From Topomyia yanbarensis (Eukaryota > Arthropoda > Insecta > Diptera > Culicidae), in contig NC_080672.1 in NCBI RefSeq assembly GCF_030247195.1, positions 399,235,037 through 399,299,036 on the forward strand: DNA of 64,000 nucleotides, in the 5' to 3' direction. The position numbers and the translations under genes are program-made. Positions 34,290 to 46,300 of the stretch are shown in pieces. Under the pieces are notes generated by a model. That model did no database searches, was not told the DNA's origin, and was given only the letters and a program-made list of their open reading frames with translations. Numbering within the stretch: position 1 is the stretch's first letter; each line of letters begins with the position of its first letter.

Positions 34290-34930
34290 AACAACAGAAA
34301 TAAATCAGTTTGCATTCCTGTTTTCACACGTTTAATATTAATAAAAGCCCCTCTTACTACGAAATCAATAAACATGTGCCAATCTTACAAAAATAGTACT
34401 CGACACAAGAAAAAAAAATAAAAACGCAGGCAAATACCTTCTGTATAAGATTCTGCATTTTATTCAAACGATCAGAGGGTAAAATTAGCACCGACACGAT
34501 AGAAACCACGAAAAAAATCGTCGCGTGATTGAAAATTATTAAAAAATATAAGCAGTGCTCCTTGTACCCGGCTATCCGGAGTTCAAGTTGCTTATTTTGC
34601 TAATCGAATTAATACAACAAATGAAAATTTTTCCAAATTCTCGGCAGCCGGCTGCCCAGAGCAATTATTACATGATAACGCTATTGGCACACTTACTAAC
34701 AACTCTCCCTTTTCCGTGATACATACGGAGATGCAGAGGATTCCTCGGTCTCTAGTAGCAACATGTATCGGACTAACATTCCTTCCTTCCCCAGAAGATC
34801 TGCATTCGGACGTGGCCGGCGTCGGTATTGATCAGCATGCAGGGATCAATATAGATTGTACAATGTGGCTCATCATGTAATTCCCAAGCGTGTTGTGCCA
34901 ATGAACATTTTGCAACCTAATTTTCTGGTC
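34290..34930 (-). mobile_element. LTR-like fragment, minus-strand relative of 10240-10700
   Basis: On the minus strand a purine tract GGGGAAGGAAGGAA (34783-34796) precedes TGTTAG. The following sequence includes CTCTGGGCAGCCGGCTGCC and a GAATAAAATG polyadenylation-like word at about 34455-34464. The upstream block CGCCGGCCACGTCC matches the plus-strand copy. It fits a partial Copia-type 3' end. The outer LTR border near 34290 is uncertain. Confidence 0.5.
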
Positions 34931-35102
34931 AATAATGGAGTAGCAACTACGGGCGATCTCTTATGCTTATGCTTACTTTCGGATAAAGCAATACAATAAA
35001 AAAATTATTTTTTTGAAAAATAAAAAGGTATGTAACCCCTTAAGTCCAACTCAGACCATTGGTACATTCGAATCAATAGTAAAGGGTGTTTTTTATTTCA
35101 AT
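34931..35102. other. Short spacer before the large inverted repeat
   Basis: Nothing recognised. Confidence 0.4.
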
Positions 35103-37336
35103 GAGTAAAGCCATGTCAAGTGATCCTCAAATTTTTCGCAAAATCACCGATTTTCATGAGATATGTTTTATTGTATAGGGATTATGGTAAATAGCTTTTG
35201 GTATAAATAAATATTTAAAACTCCTTTTTTCCTTTGAGATATTAACCCTTAAACTTTATTGCATGATAAAATTGTAAATTTTATATCTCAAAACCTACTG
35301 AAGATAATTGCATGAATTTTTGTACACTTATGGAATGATATTTACAATATCTCATAAAAATAATTTTACAATATAATTATGTGAATAACGGTACTTTGCA
35401 TCTACTTAAAAATTTCAATTGTATTTTTTGTTGTGTTCTTCACGCTAAAAAATTTCAAAAGGTATGTCAAATTACGCGTCAATCTCTCACCTTCAATAAT
35501 CTGTATTGATAATTTTTCATTTTTGTTTTTATCGAGAGTTATGGATGATTTTGTAACGGTGCGTACCTTCAACGCACGGCCCACTTTGATGCAGCCCGCG
35601 AGAACATACATATTGGCAACGCCGCATGTAGCAACGTCCTACTGCGTATCGCTTTGGCAGAGCGTACCTTATGTCCAAAATTGCCATCTTCGATATTAGA
35701 GCAAAAAGATAAGCTTTTCTGTGCGGATGTTTAAAGGTGAACATATTCCGAGTAATTTGCATGGTTTTTAGTGTTATATTTTTCAGGAATTATTTAATTT
35801 TCTGTCATTCAAACTCTCAAACCGGCGCGCTCGAATGTTGGCAGTTACTGTGCAAACTTGAGCAATGGGCATGTTTGAATCTGTTGTTAGTAAGTATAGA
35901 AGATGACTTTTTTTTGCATGTATATGACTTTTTTTTTTGCAAATTGACATATTTTACCACTTTTTCTCGTCAGTTGGTTCTGTCTAGGTGCACAGTATAT
36001 TTGCTCAAAAAACATTCGTTTGTTTTTATGTTATAAATATGGTTCGACCAACCGAATACTGTATTTCGTTAAAAAAGTAATGAAGATTTTGAATTATAAA
36101 TCGTTGATGATTTACTGAAATTTGATGAAGTAAATAATATCTTACTAGAACTTGGAGAACCACTAATTAACAGAATTGACAGAAGCAATAGCGATAAAGA
36201 AAACACGCCAATGCGATTGAAAACAGATTCAAAGTAATTTTTTTTCGCAAGACACTTCGTTGTTTATAAGTAAGATCACTCAGTGGACATAAACAAGCGA
36301 AGTAAAATGCTGTTTTCATAAAATGTTCCATTTTCCTGCATAATGTTGTAGACTAGTAATGAATTTGGATGAAACATCGACTAATAACGTTTTCGTTTCT
36401 AACCTGGTATACACCGGTACAGTGAAAAAAAGAGATAGACTGAAGTTTGAATGAGTATAGCCCCAACAATACTGGTGTACACTGTCAAAAACGAAAATGC
36501 CATAACAAAAGTGTCTTCGAAGATGGCAATAACATAAGCGTATTATATAAGTTATGTTTCGGTTCTTTGCGATACAGTTTAATTCCTAGTAACGTTAAAT
36601 TATAATAAAACAGTATTCATTAAACAAAACTGTTTTTGTTGTGCACCTCGGTAAAAAAAAAAAATTTAAAAGTATCTCAAAATATCCAGAAAACATTAAC
36701 CTTTGATAATCCGTATATAAAAGTTTGTTCTTTTGCACCAATCTAGAGATGTGGTTTCATTTAGCCATGCGATGCACGTTTCCTACGCGATGCGCAGTAG
36801 GACGTTGGGACATGCGGCGTTGCCAATGTGTAAGTTCCACCGGGCTGCATCAAAGTGGGCCGAGCGTTGATGGTACGCACCGTTACAAAATCATCCATAA
36901 CTCTCGATAGAAACAAAAATGAAAAATTATCAATACAGATTATTGAAGGTGAGAGATTGACGCGTAATTTGAAATACCTTTTGAAATTTTTTAGCGTGAA
37001 GAACACAAGAAAAAATACAATTGAAATTTTTAAGTAGATGCAAAGTACCGTTATTCACATAACTATATTATAAAATTATTTTTATGAGATAGTGTAAATA
37101 TCATTCCATAAGTGTACAAAAATTCATTCAATTATCTTCAGTAGGTTTTGAGATATAAATTTTACAATTTTATCATGCAATAAAGTTTAAGGGTTAATAT
37201 CTCAAAGGAAAAAAGGAGTTTTAACGAAATATTTATACCAAAAGCTATTTACCATAATCCCTATACAATAAAACATATCTCATGAAAATCGGTGATTTTG
37301 CGAAAAATTCGAGGATCACTTGACATGGCTTTACTC
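35103..37336. mobile_element. 2.2-kb element with ~550-bp inverted arms
   Basis: 35103-35652 and 36787-37336 are near-identical reverse complements of equal length (about 550 bp). They start at GAGTAAAGCCATGTCAAGTG and end at CGTCCTACTGCG-ATCGC. The same frame (TLKNFKRY-KLRVNLSPSI) can be read from both arms, an effect of the duplication. The 1.13-kb centre has no recognised transposase. Long TIRs plus a unique centre suggest a non-autonomous DNA transposon. The outer target duplication is not clear. Confidence 0.75.
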
Positions 37337-37374
37337 AATTGATATTTTCTAATAACAGTGTTGAGTGGATGGTT

Positions 37375-37830
37375 CAATACATCCATTCATGTCGAAAATT
37401 TGGGTCGAAAGCTATGGTCTGGCAAGCTATTTGTGGCTGCGGTACGATTTCGTAACCCTGCATTACAACTACTTCGATGAACTGCGAAATAAACATCAAG
37501 AAATGTTTACAAAAACTGCATCTAGATATGCCACAGGTATCCTATCGCCTTTTGATCAGATCTTGCATCTTGCCAAAGTAACGGTAGAATGATATACCAC
37601 CAAGATGGTTACCTTTATTCCAAAGATGTGCACCTTCCTAATTACCCGCAAATTTGATCAATTGAATGAATTTGAGCATAGATGAAGGTACGTCGAGGTA
37701 CAGAGAATATTCAACAGTTTGAAAAAGTTTGGAAGATTGTGTTTAAATTTGTCGCTAAGAAGTCTGTGGTAAAGGGTGCACTGAATCAAATTGCACCACA
37801 ATAAAACCCACCCATTCAATCCATCGTTTT
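37375..37830 (+). pseudogene. Tc1/mariner-superfamily transposase fossil
   Basis: Starts inside the catalytic domain with KFGSKAMVWQAICGCGTIS and continues to about 37500. The frame then shifts to LHLAKVTVE, stop, YTTKMVTFIPK and an NYPQIR-IEEF stretch, and ends near 37830. The KAMVWQ-I--G block, the WY-TN-V-FVPKD-like block and the P--RPIE-FW block are typical of IS630/Tc1/mariner transposases with an acidic third catalytic residue (here the E of IEEF). Stops and frameshifts make it inactive. It lies 40 bp beyond the large inverted repeat, which may have inserted into or beside it. Confidence 0.6.
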
Positions 37831-37929
37831 CAAACTTTCGGAGAACGAACTAAAACATTTTATTAAAGTTTTCCGATACGCGTTTTGTTCAATTTCATAG
37901 CAATATCCAAAGGACCGTACCTTTATCGT

Positions 37930-38520
37930 ACAGGGGTGTAAGTTTAATTTTCAGTGTGTGGTTCACATATTAAAAGAGAGGGATTCCCCAAATCACAAGA
38001 GTTGCCGGCGATATAACACGTTCGCGTTTGTGACTAGGGTTGTATTATCGCGCAGAGCTTGAGCGATTGTATGATAACGGGCCTGTGTTTTCGGGTTAAA
38101 AAAATCTCGTTGGAAAAAACTCTAAACCTTTGTGAGGGGTTGGGTATTGAACCCAGGTGAGCTGCCTACAAGGCAATCAATTTATCAACTACGCTTAGCC
38201 CGCCCTCATGTGGCCAGATTTATATAATCGCGAAGAGAACAAACATTTTTATGTCAAAGTATTTTTTCGCGTGGTCCTTTTTAATGTCGCGTATGCTGTC
38301 GTGTGTAAGGCTTCGCGTGTTTGAATTCGTTTATATAACCGAGTAGCCGATTGCATATTCGCGTGGGATTTGAAATATTTGCTTAATTTTTGGTGTGCGA
38401 TTCAGATGAATGAAATGAGTTCTCCCATCTCGTCAGAGTTTCCAATTATGTCGACCTGAGACTTGTTGTCTAGTGTATAGAAGTTCAGTATTCGTCAATT
38501 CGTAAGAGGTACCACGGTGA
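37930..38520 (+). repeat. Second locus of the GATCGCG-rich long repeat
   Basis: Shares TTTAATTTTCAGTGT-TGGTTCA, TATTATCGCGCAGAGCTTGAGCG, the TAATGTCGCGTATG...GCTTCGCGTGT block and CAGAGTTTCCAATTATGTCG with the array at 15341-17230. It is interrupted by a minus-strand SINE. A further short piece is at 38990-39150. Confidence 0.55.
38090..38207 (-). mobile_element. tRNA-derived SINE fragment, minus strand
   Basis: Read on the minus strand: GGGCGGGCTAAGCGTAGTTG, TTGATTGCCTTGTAGGCAGC, then CACCTGGGTTCAATACCCAA (degraded B box), and a body ending in TTTTTTTAACCC. This is the same family as 6917-7088. Confidence 0.65.
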
Positions 38521-39649
38521 CTTAAGTGGTTACAGCATTTTAGAGCACGAAAAATAAACATATTTCAGAAATTTTTCTTAACGCGATGAAGAGATGAATC
38601 AAGATCCTTTAAAATGAGTTACATAACGCTAATTGTGACGAACAAAAATTTTGTTCTCAAGTAATTTCATAACAAGATGGCGGCTGTGCAGCATTTTCCC
38701 CCGACGAGTTTTTCGGATGGGATTCACGCTCGTAAATCCATCTCCCGTAATTTTTTACCATGAGGCAAAAACAACAAAGACAACAATCGAACAACATAAA
38801 CACGGTTAAAATTTTCTGTACGCTCATGTAGAGGCGTTTCGGCAGAATTGTAAATTTGTACATTTATATATTATTGTCACTTTTCATATTTTGACAAAAC
38901 ACTTTTAAGTCCCTGAATCATATTTTGGGCCAATAAAAAACTTCAATTTTAATAAATTTCACACCCCTGGTGTAAGCCTTTAACCACCTGGACGTTTTTA
39001 AGATTTCGAGATCGGGGCGTCGGTATGCGTGAATTCTCGCCTTTGCGATCGGGTTTGTATTACCGTGAAAGACTCGAGTGTTTGTATGTTATTGGCCGCG
39101 TTCTTTTTATCACGTGGGTCTTTGTGTATCGTGTATAAATAAGACGTTAATAATACTAAACCATGTTTCCTAGTATGATAGAGTAGGCACTCTCAAGTGG
39201 ATGTCGAGGCAGTACTGCTAACCACCGTGCTCCGGATTTCGGTAGATGTCTAACTTAGAACTGACTATTAATCCAACTAATTCAACAAAGTTTCTTTTTT
39301 TGTTATTCACCTTTAAATATCGTTAGCCACGATTGTTAATTCTTTTAATCATATCATTCTCGCAGCGTAAATATTTGTCATAGATTTCAACATTACATTA
39401 CTCACTCAAAATTATTACCTTTTCAGACATGGAAACATGCCCTAGGAATTATGCAATTCACTTTTTCGGTTTCATCCATACTATCGCGACTGCTGCTGTC
39501 TTCGAGATTGTTGAATGCTTTGATTTATTTCTTTGGTTTGCGGATTAAGGTAGTGAAATCAGCTTCTTGGTTTTCTTTTTCTTCTCGTAGTGGTGTTGGT
39601 AATTTTGTTTCAAAGCGCTGGATGATGACGTTGATGATTTAACGGTTAC
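38521..39649. other. Unannotated stretch with a short repeat piece
   Basis: 38990-39150 carries degraded copies of the GATCGCG family (GCGATCGGGTTTGTATTACCG, GACTCGAGTGTTTGTATGTT). Nothing else recognised. Confidence 0.4.
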
Positions 39650-41970
39650 TAATGGTTTAGTAACATGAACAACAATTCGTTCTAAAGTTTCTGAATTAGT
39701 TCTGGTGCTGGAATACTAGGCGCACGACCAGACAACATGTTTAATATCGCGATAACCGTTACTACAAGCACAGAGACCGCTCTTGACGACCCCAATTCGC
39801 CGGAGATGCGCATTCAATGTATAATGATTGTCCAGTGCCCCGAGATATCCTGAAGAAAGTCAGGACCTTCATCCATCCTCTTTAACTAACGTTTGTTGAT
39901 GCCTTTGGGATTCCTAAACTTCTCTTGTCTCACAAAATTTGCATCCTCTGACAAGAAATACTGTAAAAATCGTTGAGGTTACGCAATCTTTCATAAATAC
40001 CGCCTTAGACATTAAGTGTCCGCCTCATAGTAGATAGTACACTTAGATTAAGGAAGGGGCATACCACAATAGATCTAAATACTGGTCGCAGTGGTTCGTC
40101 TTCACCAAAAAAGTATCCGCCTTCTCATAACTATTCTAATCTATGATTCTATCTTTTATGATTGCCCTCACCACTACTGTCATAACAATTAACATAGGAT
40201 TTATTCACAGCTCTCATCATCTGACGAACGTTACGGTGATATTCGCACTACAATGCTTAGGGTGAGCATCTTTGCTCTCAGATAAATTTGTTTGATTAAA
40301 GAACAACCCTGATGTATATATATACAGTATTATCATTTCATCGCGAACGTCTAACGTTTGAATGTGAATCTGTTAAAGCCGAAAAAGTATTCCTGGTTCC
40401 GTGTATTCCAATCAAAGGTTGAATCAAGTACACAACATAGGACTGCCACCATAAGAAATGTTGTTTTTCTCGTTATCCTTCAACGAACCGGTGCCAATAA
40501 CCGCGTTTTTCAGCTTTCATCAAGTTTTTCATTTGCGTTTCTAACGTCGCACATAGCGGGAAAAATTCAGGCGATCTGACGTTCAAAATGTCCTTATTGG
40601 ACCTTTTCGCATACAATTCTGAGCACTCTTTGCCCACCATGGAGTGGGAGACTGTCCACGGTTGTTTGCGCCGGGTACTCGTTTCATCTGATCTTTAATC
40701 GCAGTGTAGAGAATCAAGCCAGTCAAAACCTTATGCACCTTCACCGGAGGAATTTCTTGCTTTGATTCAATTGTTTCGGATGTACTGGACGCATAGCTCA
40801 TTCAATCAATAGGCACACTAATTGTAGCGAGGTCGAGTAGAACGATAAATCTAACGCATTTGACCGCGCTAGTGGAGTGGCATTCGTGTCATTTCCACCG
40901 TATTCCAGATGATTATATTGAAATTGTCGCGAATATCATGCAGTAAGGTAGATCATCGTGAAGACAACCCGACGGCATACCGTGGGAGTTGAAGTCTTCT
41001 AGAACCAGCTGAGGTGCGATGTATATCGGAACAATGTCTTTGATTCGGATTTGACAAGCGACAACTTCCATACCTGATACCGAGCAAAAGCTAATCCGAT
41101 CTTCTTTGTTTTCAAAGGCTAATCCGATTGAAATAATAGCACGTTTTGATCTGGCAAAACGCTTCTCCATAGTGTTTTCTCGGCTTCGGCCAATAATGTT
41201 AAAATTGTGGAAGATCTTCGTCCTAGGATAATATTATAACTGAAACATAAAGACACTTGAAGTTTTGAGTGTCCCATGTGGACTTTCCGAGACAAGAAGC
41301 ATCCATCAAGGAACACTCTCAAGCCTTTACAAGGAAGCTTAGGAGAGGAAATGATTCTCCTCTTTCGAAAATTTATAGCCTTCTTCAGTATTTCTTCTCG
41401 GAGGTTATCTTAAAAATAATGTTTCAGTTTTACCTGTATAATTTATATGAGGGGGATATGTCGACAGTTCATTAGGAGTCTCTCCACAGAAGGAGAATTT
41501 TTCATGATTTTCTCCGTATTTTCCATACCGTGTCTTGTTTCTACAATGGGTAATTCTATGGCTCAATGATTGCAGCGACGACATTTCTTGCCCCCCGGCA
41601 CAAAAAGGAAAATAGGTGGACAAGACCCGTTCAAAAGAACAAAGTTTGGAAGAACAGATCCTTCGAATGGCTCGAAATGAGACTAATGAAAAATAAATTG
41701 TTTTCTTATACTCCTCGATTTTTGCTTAACGTAATTTCTTGCATACCAGAACTTTCACTGGATGAAGCAAAGGGTTCTGGAACAAACCAACTCCATTTTT
41801 CGTACCGAAGGTCCCTCTCGGATACTACACCATCAATCTCTACTTCCCGGGCGGGTACGTAGACAAACTACTTCTTCCTACACAATCGAGTGTTGTTTAA
41901 TTAGATCATGCGATATATCGATGATGTTAAATGGCTTATCTTTTGCCCGGAAGTAGACCATCCAAGGGCT
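39650..41970 (-). pseudogene. I-like non-LTR retrotransposon, copy C (RT-deleted fossil)
   Basis: On the minus strand the order is ORF1 to ORF2. From about 41960 there is an N-terminal ORF1 segment (FRAKDKPFNIIDISHDLIK, then YVYVPAREVEIDGVVS). 41623-41405 holds decayed zinc knuckles (ITHCRNKTRYGKYGENH). 41170-40913 is an endonuclease piece (GMEVVACQIRIKD, LVLEDFNSHGMPSGCLHDD). 40801-40583 holds ETIESKQEIPP and LTGLILYTA. 39860-39720 holds the C-terminal region HYTLNAHLRRIGVVKSGLCA followed by GYRDIKHVVW. All match copy B. The RT and most of RNase H are missing, and every piece carries stops. Confidence 0.75.
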
Positions 41971-43346
41971 GGTTATATTAGATGGATATAATTAGTATCG
42001 AAAAGAAAACTTGTCGGTATTAATTTAGCCTTCGGACTTCCATTGAGCCTGAAAGGATGTCGGTCGTCGGAGATACCTTCCCATTATCCAACAGTATCAT
42101 GCAGGCTTCAGTACCCGCATGAAAAAAGTTTTATCGCAATGCAACGAAGTTTAAAAGAATGGAGTAATTGGTTCTTAGCTGTAGAACATTTGTAGTATTA
42201 GTAATCGACAAACATTTTTTCGCTGCGCCGTCGGTCATACAACAAAGAATGTTTTCAAATAGCCACCAGCTATTATCAGAGACTTTCGCTCAAAAACAGT
42301 GCTTTTGTTAAAGTATTATCAGAATTTTCATTTTACTTACACACGCCATGTCTGAACTTTCGTGTTCCGCCGGCCCTGCCCACAACATCTACAAAACAAA
42401 ATGTTTTGCAACAAAACCACATTGGATAATGGGTTTCACATAACTGGAGGTACACAATGAGAGACAGCGCTATATGTCTAATAGAAACGGAGAAAAGGGG
42501 AATACGCCAACTTATCCCAACCGCCAACTAGCCCGGGCTCCCCTACTTAACCCAGTTGATTCACTGTAATTTTTTTCGTTTGCTTTATGAAGTTTTTGTG
42601 ACTGTTGTCTTCGCTGGAAGGAAGCAGGATGTATTAACAACAAATTCATTTGCTTTTTAGGTTTAAACTATTATAATATTTTCTGGATTATTATTTCAAT
42701 ACCTCACTTTATCACCTGAGAGCATTTTTTCGTGTAAATTAACATAATTTTGATTGTCTTTATGGACTAAACAGCTATTCTATATTTGTCCTCCTCCCAC
42801 CAAATTTCAGTCTACGCCACTGGTTCTTCTAACGCTATTTTCAGAACAGTTGCACAATTACTAATGAAACTTCTTCATTGTTAGCAATACACATATATTG
42901 AGCTATTTTCACCCAAAATTGCAATCGAAAATACTTAATGGAAAATGGTTGCAGTAAATTTGAAAGTGATGCAATTTGATTCCTTACAACCTTTAAATCT
43001 AACGAAAAACTTTCGCAACACTACGAACTACTTTTCTGCAAATCCGCCACAGGCAGTGCCAAATGTTGCTCCGACGATTTCATCGCTTTTCCTTGGCTTG
43101 CTCAAAAACAGATAAACTGCGTGATAGGTTACCGAGCCGGCGTGCGATAAGATACTCCCCGCGTTAGCCGCTCGATGATCAATGTGCTGTATATATGCTA
43201 AGTGCACGGATTGTCCAAATTGTAGAAAAAAAGAACTGTTGTTGATAACGAATTTCGTATAGTGCAATCAACAAATCGCCAATCAGCAGTCGTGCTGTAC
43301 CCTCCAGCGAAGGTAGCCATCACAAAATAACCTGACAAAAAACGAA
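41971..43346. other. Upstream region of ERMP1
   Basis: No coding sequence recognised. The last ~150 bp probably contain the 5' UTR and start site of the gene that begins at 43347, but I see no clear TATA box or initiator. Confidence 0.35.
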
Positions 43347-43384
43347 ATGTTTAGATCATATAGGGATAAGCTGCGGCTCAAGGC
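43347..43384 (+). CDS. ERMP1: ERMP1 coding exon 1
   Basis: Encodes MFRSYRDKLRLK plus two bases of an Ala codon. The donor is GTAAGT at 43385. It is very short and easily missed, because the exon 2 frame stays open through the 66-bp intron. Positively charged residues here would form the cytosolic N-terminus before the signal anchor. Confidence 0.85.
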
Positions 43385-46300
43385 GTAAGTACAACTAATA
43401 TTGCCAACTTCAATAAAGATTTGCATTAACTGTATACACCGCATTATCAGCGATCGAGCAGCGGAAACGGATGAAAACTACGGTTTGACCATATCCATCG
43501 TGTGGTCTTTCATCATCACCGCGATAGTGATCGGGATTTACTTCCTGGTGTATCTGAACTGGAGCTCCCTTCCGACCGGTCTGACGATAGCGGAAGAACA
43601 GGCCAATCCTGGTCGATTCATAGCACAAGTAGCCAAAAACAATCTAGCCGTCCTAACCAGCAATGGCCCCCGGGTAGGTGGCAGTGCTAATAACGAAATT
43701 TTCACCGTTAACTTCCTGCGTTCAACGATCGAAGCCATCATAGCCAAAGCAAACCCGGTTCACAAGTTCGAACTGGAAGTTCAACAGCAGGACGGCTATA
43801 TGTATCTCGACTACACGGTATATCCGCAGACCAGCGTGTACCAGGGAATTCAGAATGTGGTAGTGAAAGTCACACCGGCGGGAAGTCCCGAACCGCAAAA
43901 CTATCTGATGCTCAGTTCACACTTTGACAGTGTGCCGCAGAGTCCGGGTGCCGGTGATGACGGAACGATGACCGTGGTAATGTTGGAAATACTGAGGCAG
44001 ATTTCGATGGATACTACCCCGTATCAGCACGGAATTGTGTTCGTTTTCAACAGCCCGGAGGAGAACACGCTGCAGGGTGCTCATGCGTTTATGGCGCATC
44101 ACCGCTGGTGGGAGAACGTGCGGGCCTTTATCAATATGGATGTGGCAGCCAACGGTGGCCGTGAGATTATGTTCCAGGCCGGGCCGAAGTTTTCGTTTCT
44201 GATGGAGGTAAGTCATCGTTTGCGAAGGTGTAGGTGTTGCAACTTTCTAGCCACTGTTGATTGAGAATGATGGAGTGACGGAGTGTAATGTTGATTAATC
44301 GGAGACTAGCTAGATTCTTATCATATTAGGGTATATGTTGGTCAGAAGCGTTATCGGTAATAGTGCTTGCCAAAACTCACTGTCAACATACCATCTGAAA
44401 TACGGGTTTTGAATGAAGGTTAATTTTGTTCACCAAACAAATTGTCCTCATTCACAACACACCACACATTCAAGACAAAACTCTGAATATTATAAAACTG
44501 CATTATGCTGGAGATTAAGTTACCTACAACCGGTCATGTCAAATGACAATTTCAGGTGTCGGTATAGTTGTAAATTTTTCCTGGTTAATAGTGGTCAGTA
44601 GGATCGTTGCTATAGCCCTACTATTGTCCTGCACACTAAGGATCTGCTGCGGAATCTTTCGAATACAAAGGTCTTGATCATTTATAACGGAATACCGAGT
44701 ACCAAATCTTCGCTTTTCTTTCATAGTTGTAAAATCTCCAAACAGAAGGATTTATTAGACTTGAGCGACTAAGAAACAATCATAACATCGTTATGTTAGA
44801 TATTTACAACGGGGCCAGCAGAATAAAGAGAACCCAAAGTAGGTCAAAGTGGATGGAAAATCTTAAAATATAAGTATTATGTGCAGAAATCGCAGCCCTT
44901 TCGAAAATGTTCACTACGAATATTTAATTCGAATGAAAAAGAAATACTTCGAACATGGAATTCCACACATGAGACACAATCAGGAGATTAACTTACGTCG
45001 AATAAGTAAGAAAAAGTTGAAAGTAAATATTCTTTTGTTCCTGAATAATGTCGTCATTTTCGATATTAAAAAAGCAGTGATTCCAATGTAGTTAAAAATA
45101 ATTGATCACACAAAGGCAGAGCTTATCAAGGTATTTTGTTGTAAATTTGTTCCTGGTGGGAAACCAAATTTCTAAAGAAGCGTTTGAAACTGTAGTTTTA
45201 TTTAAACGATTCAATAATTAACAAAGTTCATACTACCTAATTTTCTACTTACAAGAACTGGTTTCCTTACATCTACTAACTTATCCTACTTCTTCAAGGT
45301 CTGAGCCTTGCCCAATCTCCCCTGTACTTTGGCCACTATACTGCACTGTGTTTTAAAACGTCGTTTTCGTTCTCAAAATTAATAGTGTCCAAACCTTTAG
45401 TATTAGAAGTTTAGTTTGTTCGGAGAAGTTCTTGCCTTAATGCTTGCGCATGTACACTGTAGATTCTACAGGAATGTATCGTTTAGTAATTAATACACCT
45501 ACACGTGTTGAACGAAATTTATTTTCTGTACTAATTAAGGTTGACGCTTGTGTCTGCGAAAAAATTGTAGCAAATGTAACGCTGATAAAAGATCCAAATG
45601 AAATTTAACCACCCTTATTCTTGTTTACGACGAATGCGAGATTCGTTCGAAAGCGATTCGAACGAATAGTAAGCCCATTTGATTTTGCTGTCGTAAACGG
45701 GAATACAAACCACTTTCGAACGAATCTTGCATTCGCCGTAAACAAGAATAAGAGCGTGTTGTACCATTGCATGTTGGTTGCCATGCTGTTGAGTTGCATA
45801 GTAAGAACTTTGCACATAACATTCATGTGAAAAATATAGTGCATTGTAAGTGGGGGTTTGCCCACTACTCGGGTTCGTATTTGCCCAGCAGAACCTTTTG
45901 TTAGGGTGGCCTAGGTGCTGCTACCAGAATTTCGAATTTTCGTATGTAAACAAACATAAAAAGGAAAAAACAAATAAACTAAATGTACCGGTTTCCTCCG
46001 ACCGGCCGGGAATACAACGGCCGCTTTCTCCCTGATCGTTTCTGTTGGCTGCTCCGGTAGTGGTCCTTGGTGTTTAGCTAGAGAAGTGATCTTGGCTTCT
46101 TTGTTGGAACCTCTCTAGTGACGGTGACGAAATATTGTCGGATTCGCCGCAAGGAATCCCGGAAGACACCGCAGTGTTCTTCGCAGATGGAACTGAAGTC
46201 TCACCTGCTTCCCTCTCATTGATTATTAGCTGTAGAGAAGAGCAAGGCTCGTTCGGCTTATACTCTACAGCGAGAGGGGCAGGTGTTTTGGATCCTTTGC

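Noticed and set aside
35433..37006. Two homologous small proteins (plus 35433-35699, minus 36761-37006) as a gene pair
   Set aside because: They are the same sequence read from both arms of an inverted repeat, without conserved motifs.
45605..45865. Several overlapping small ORFs on both strands
   Set aside because: They arise from the palindromic MITE at 45614-45752.
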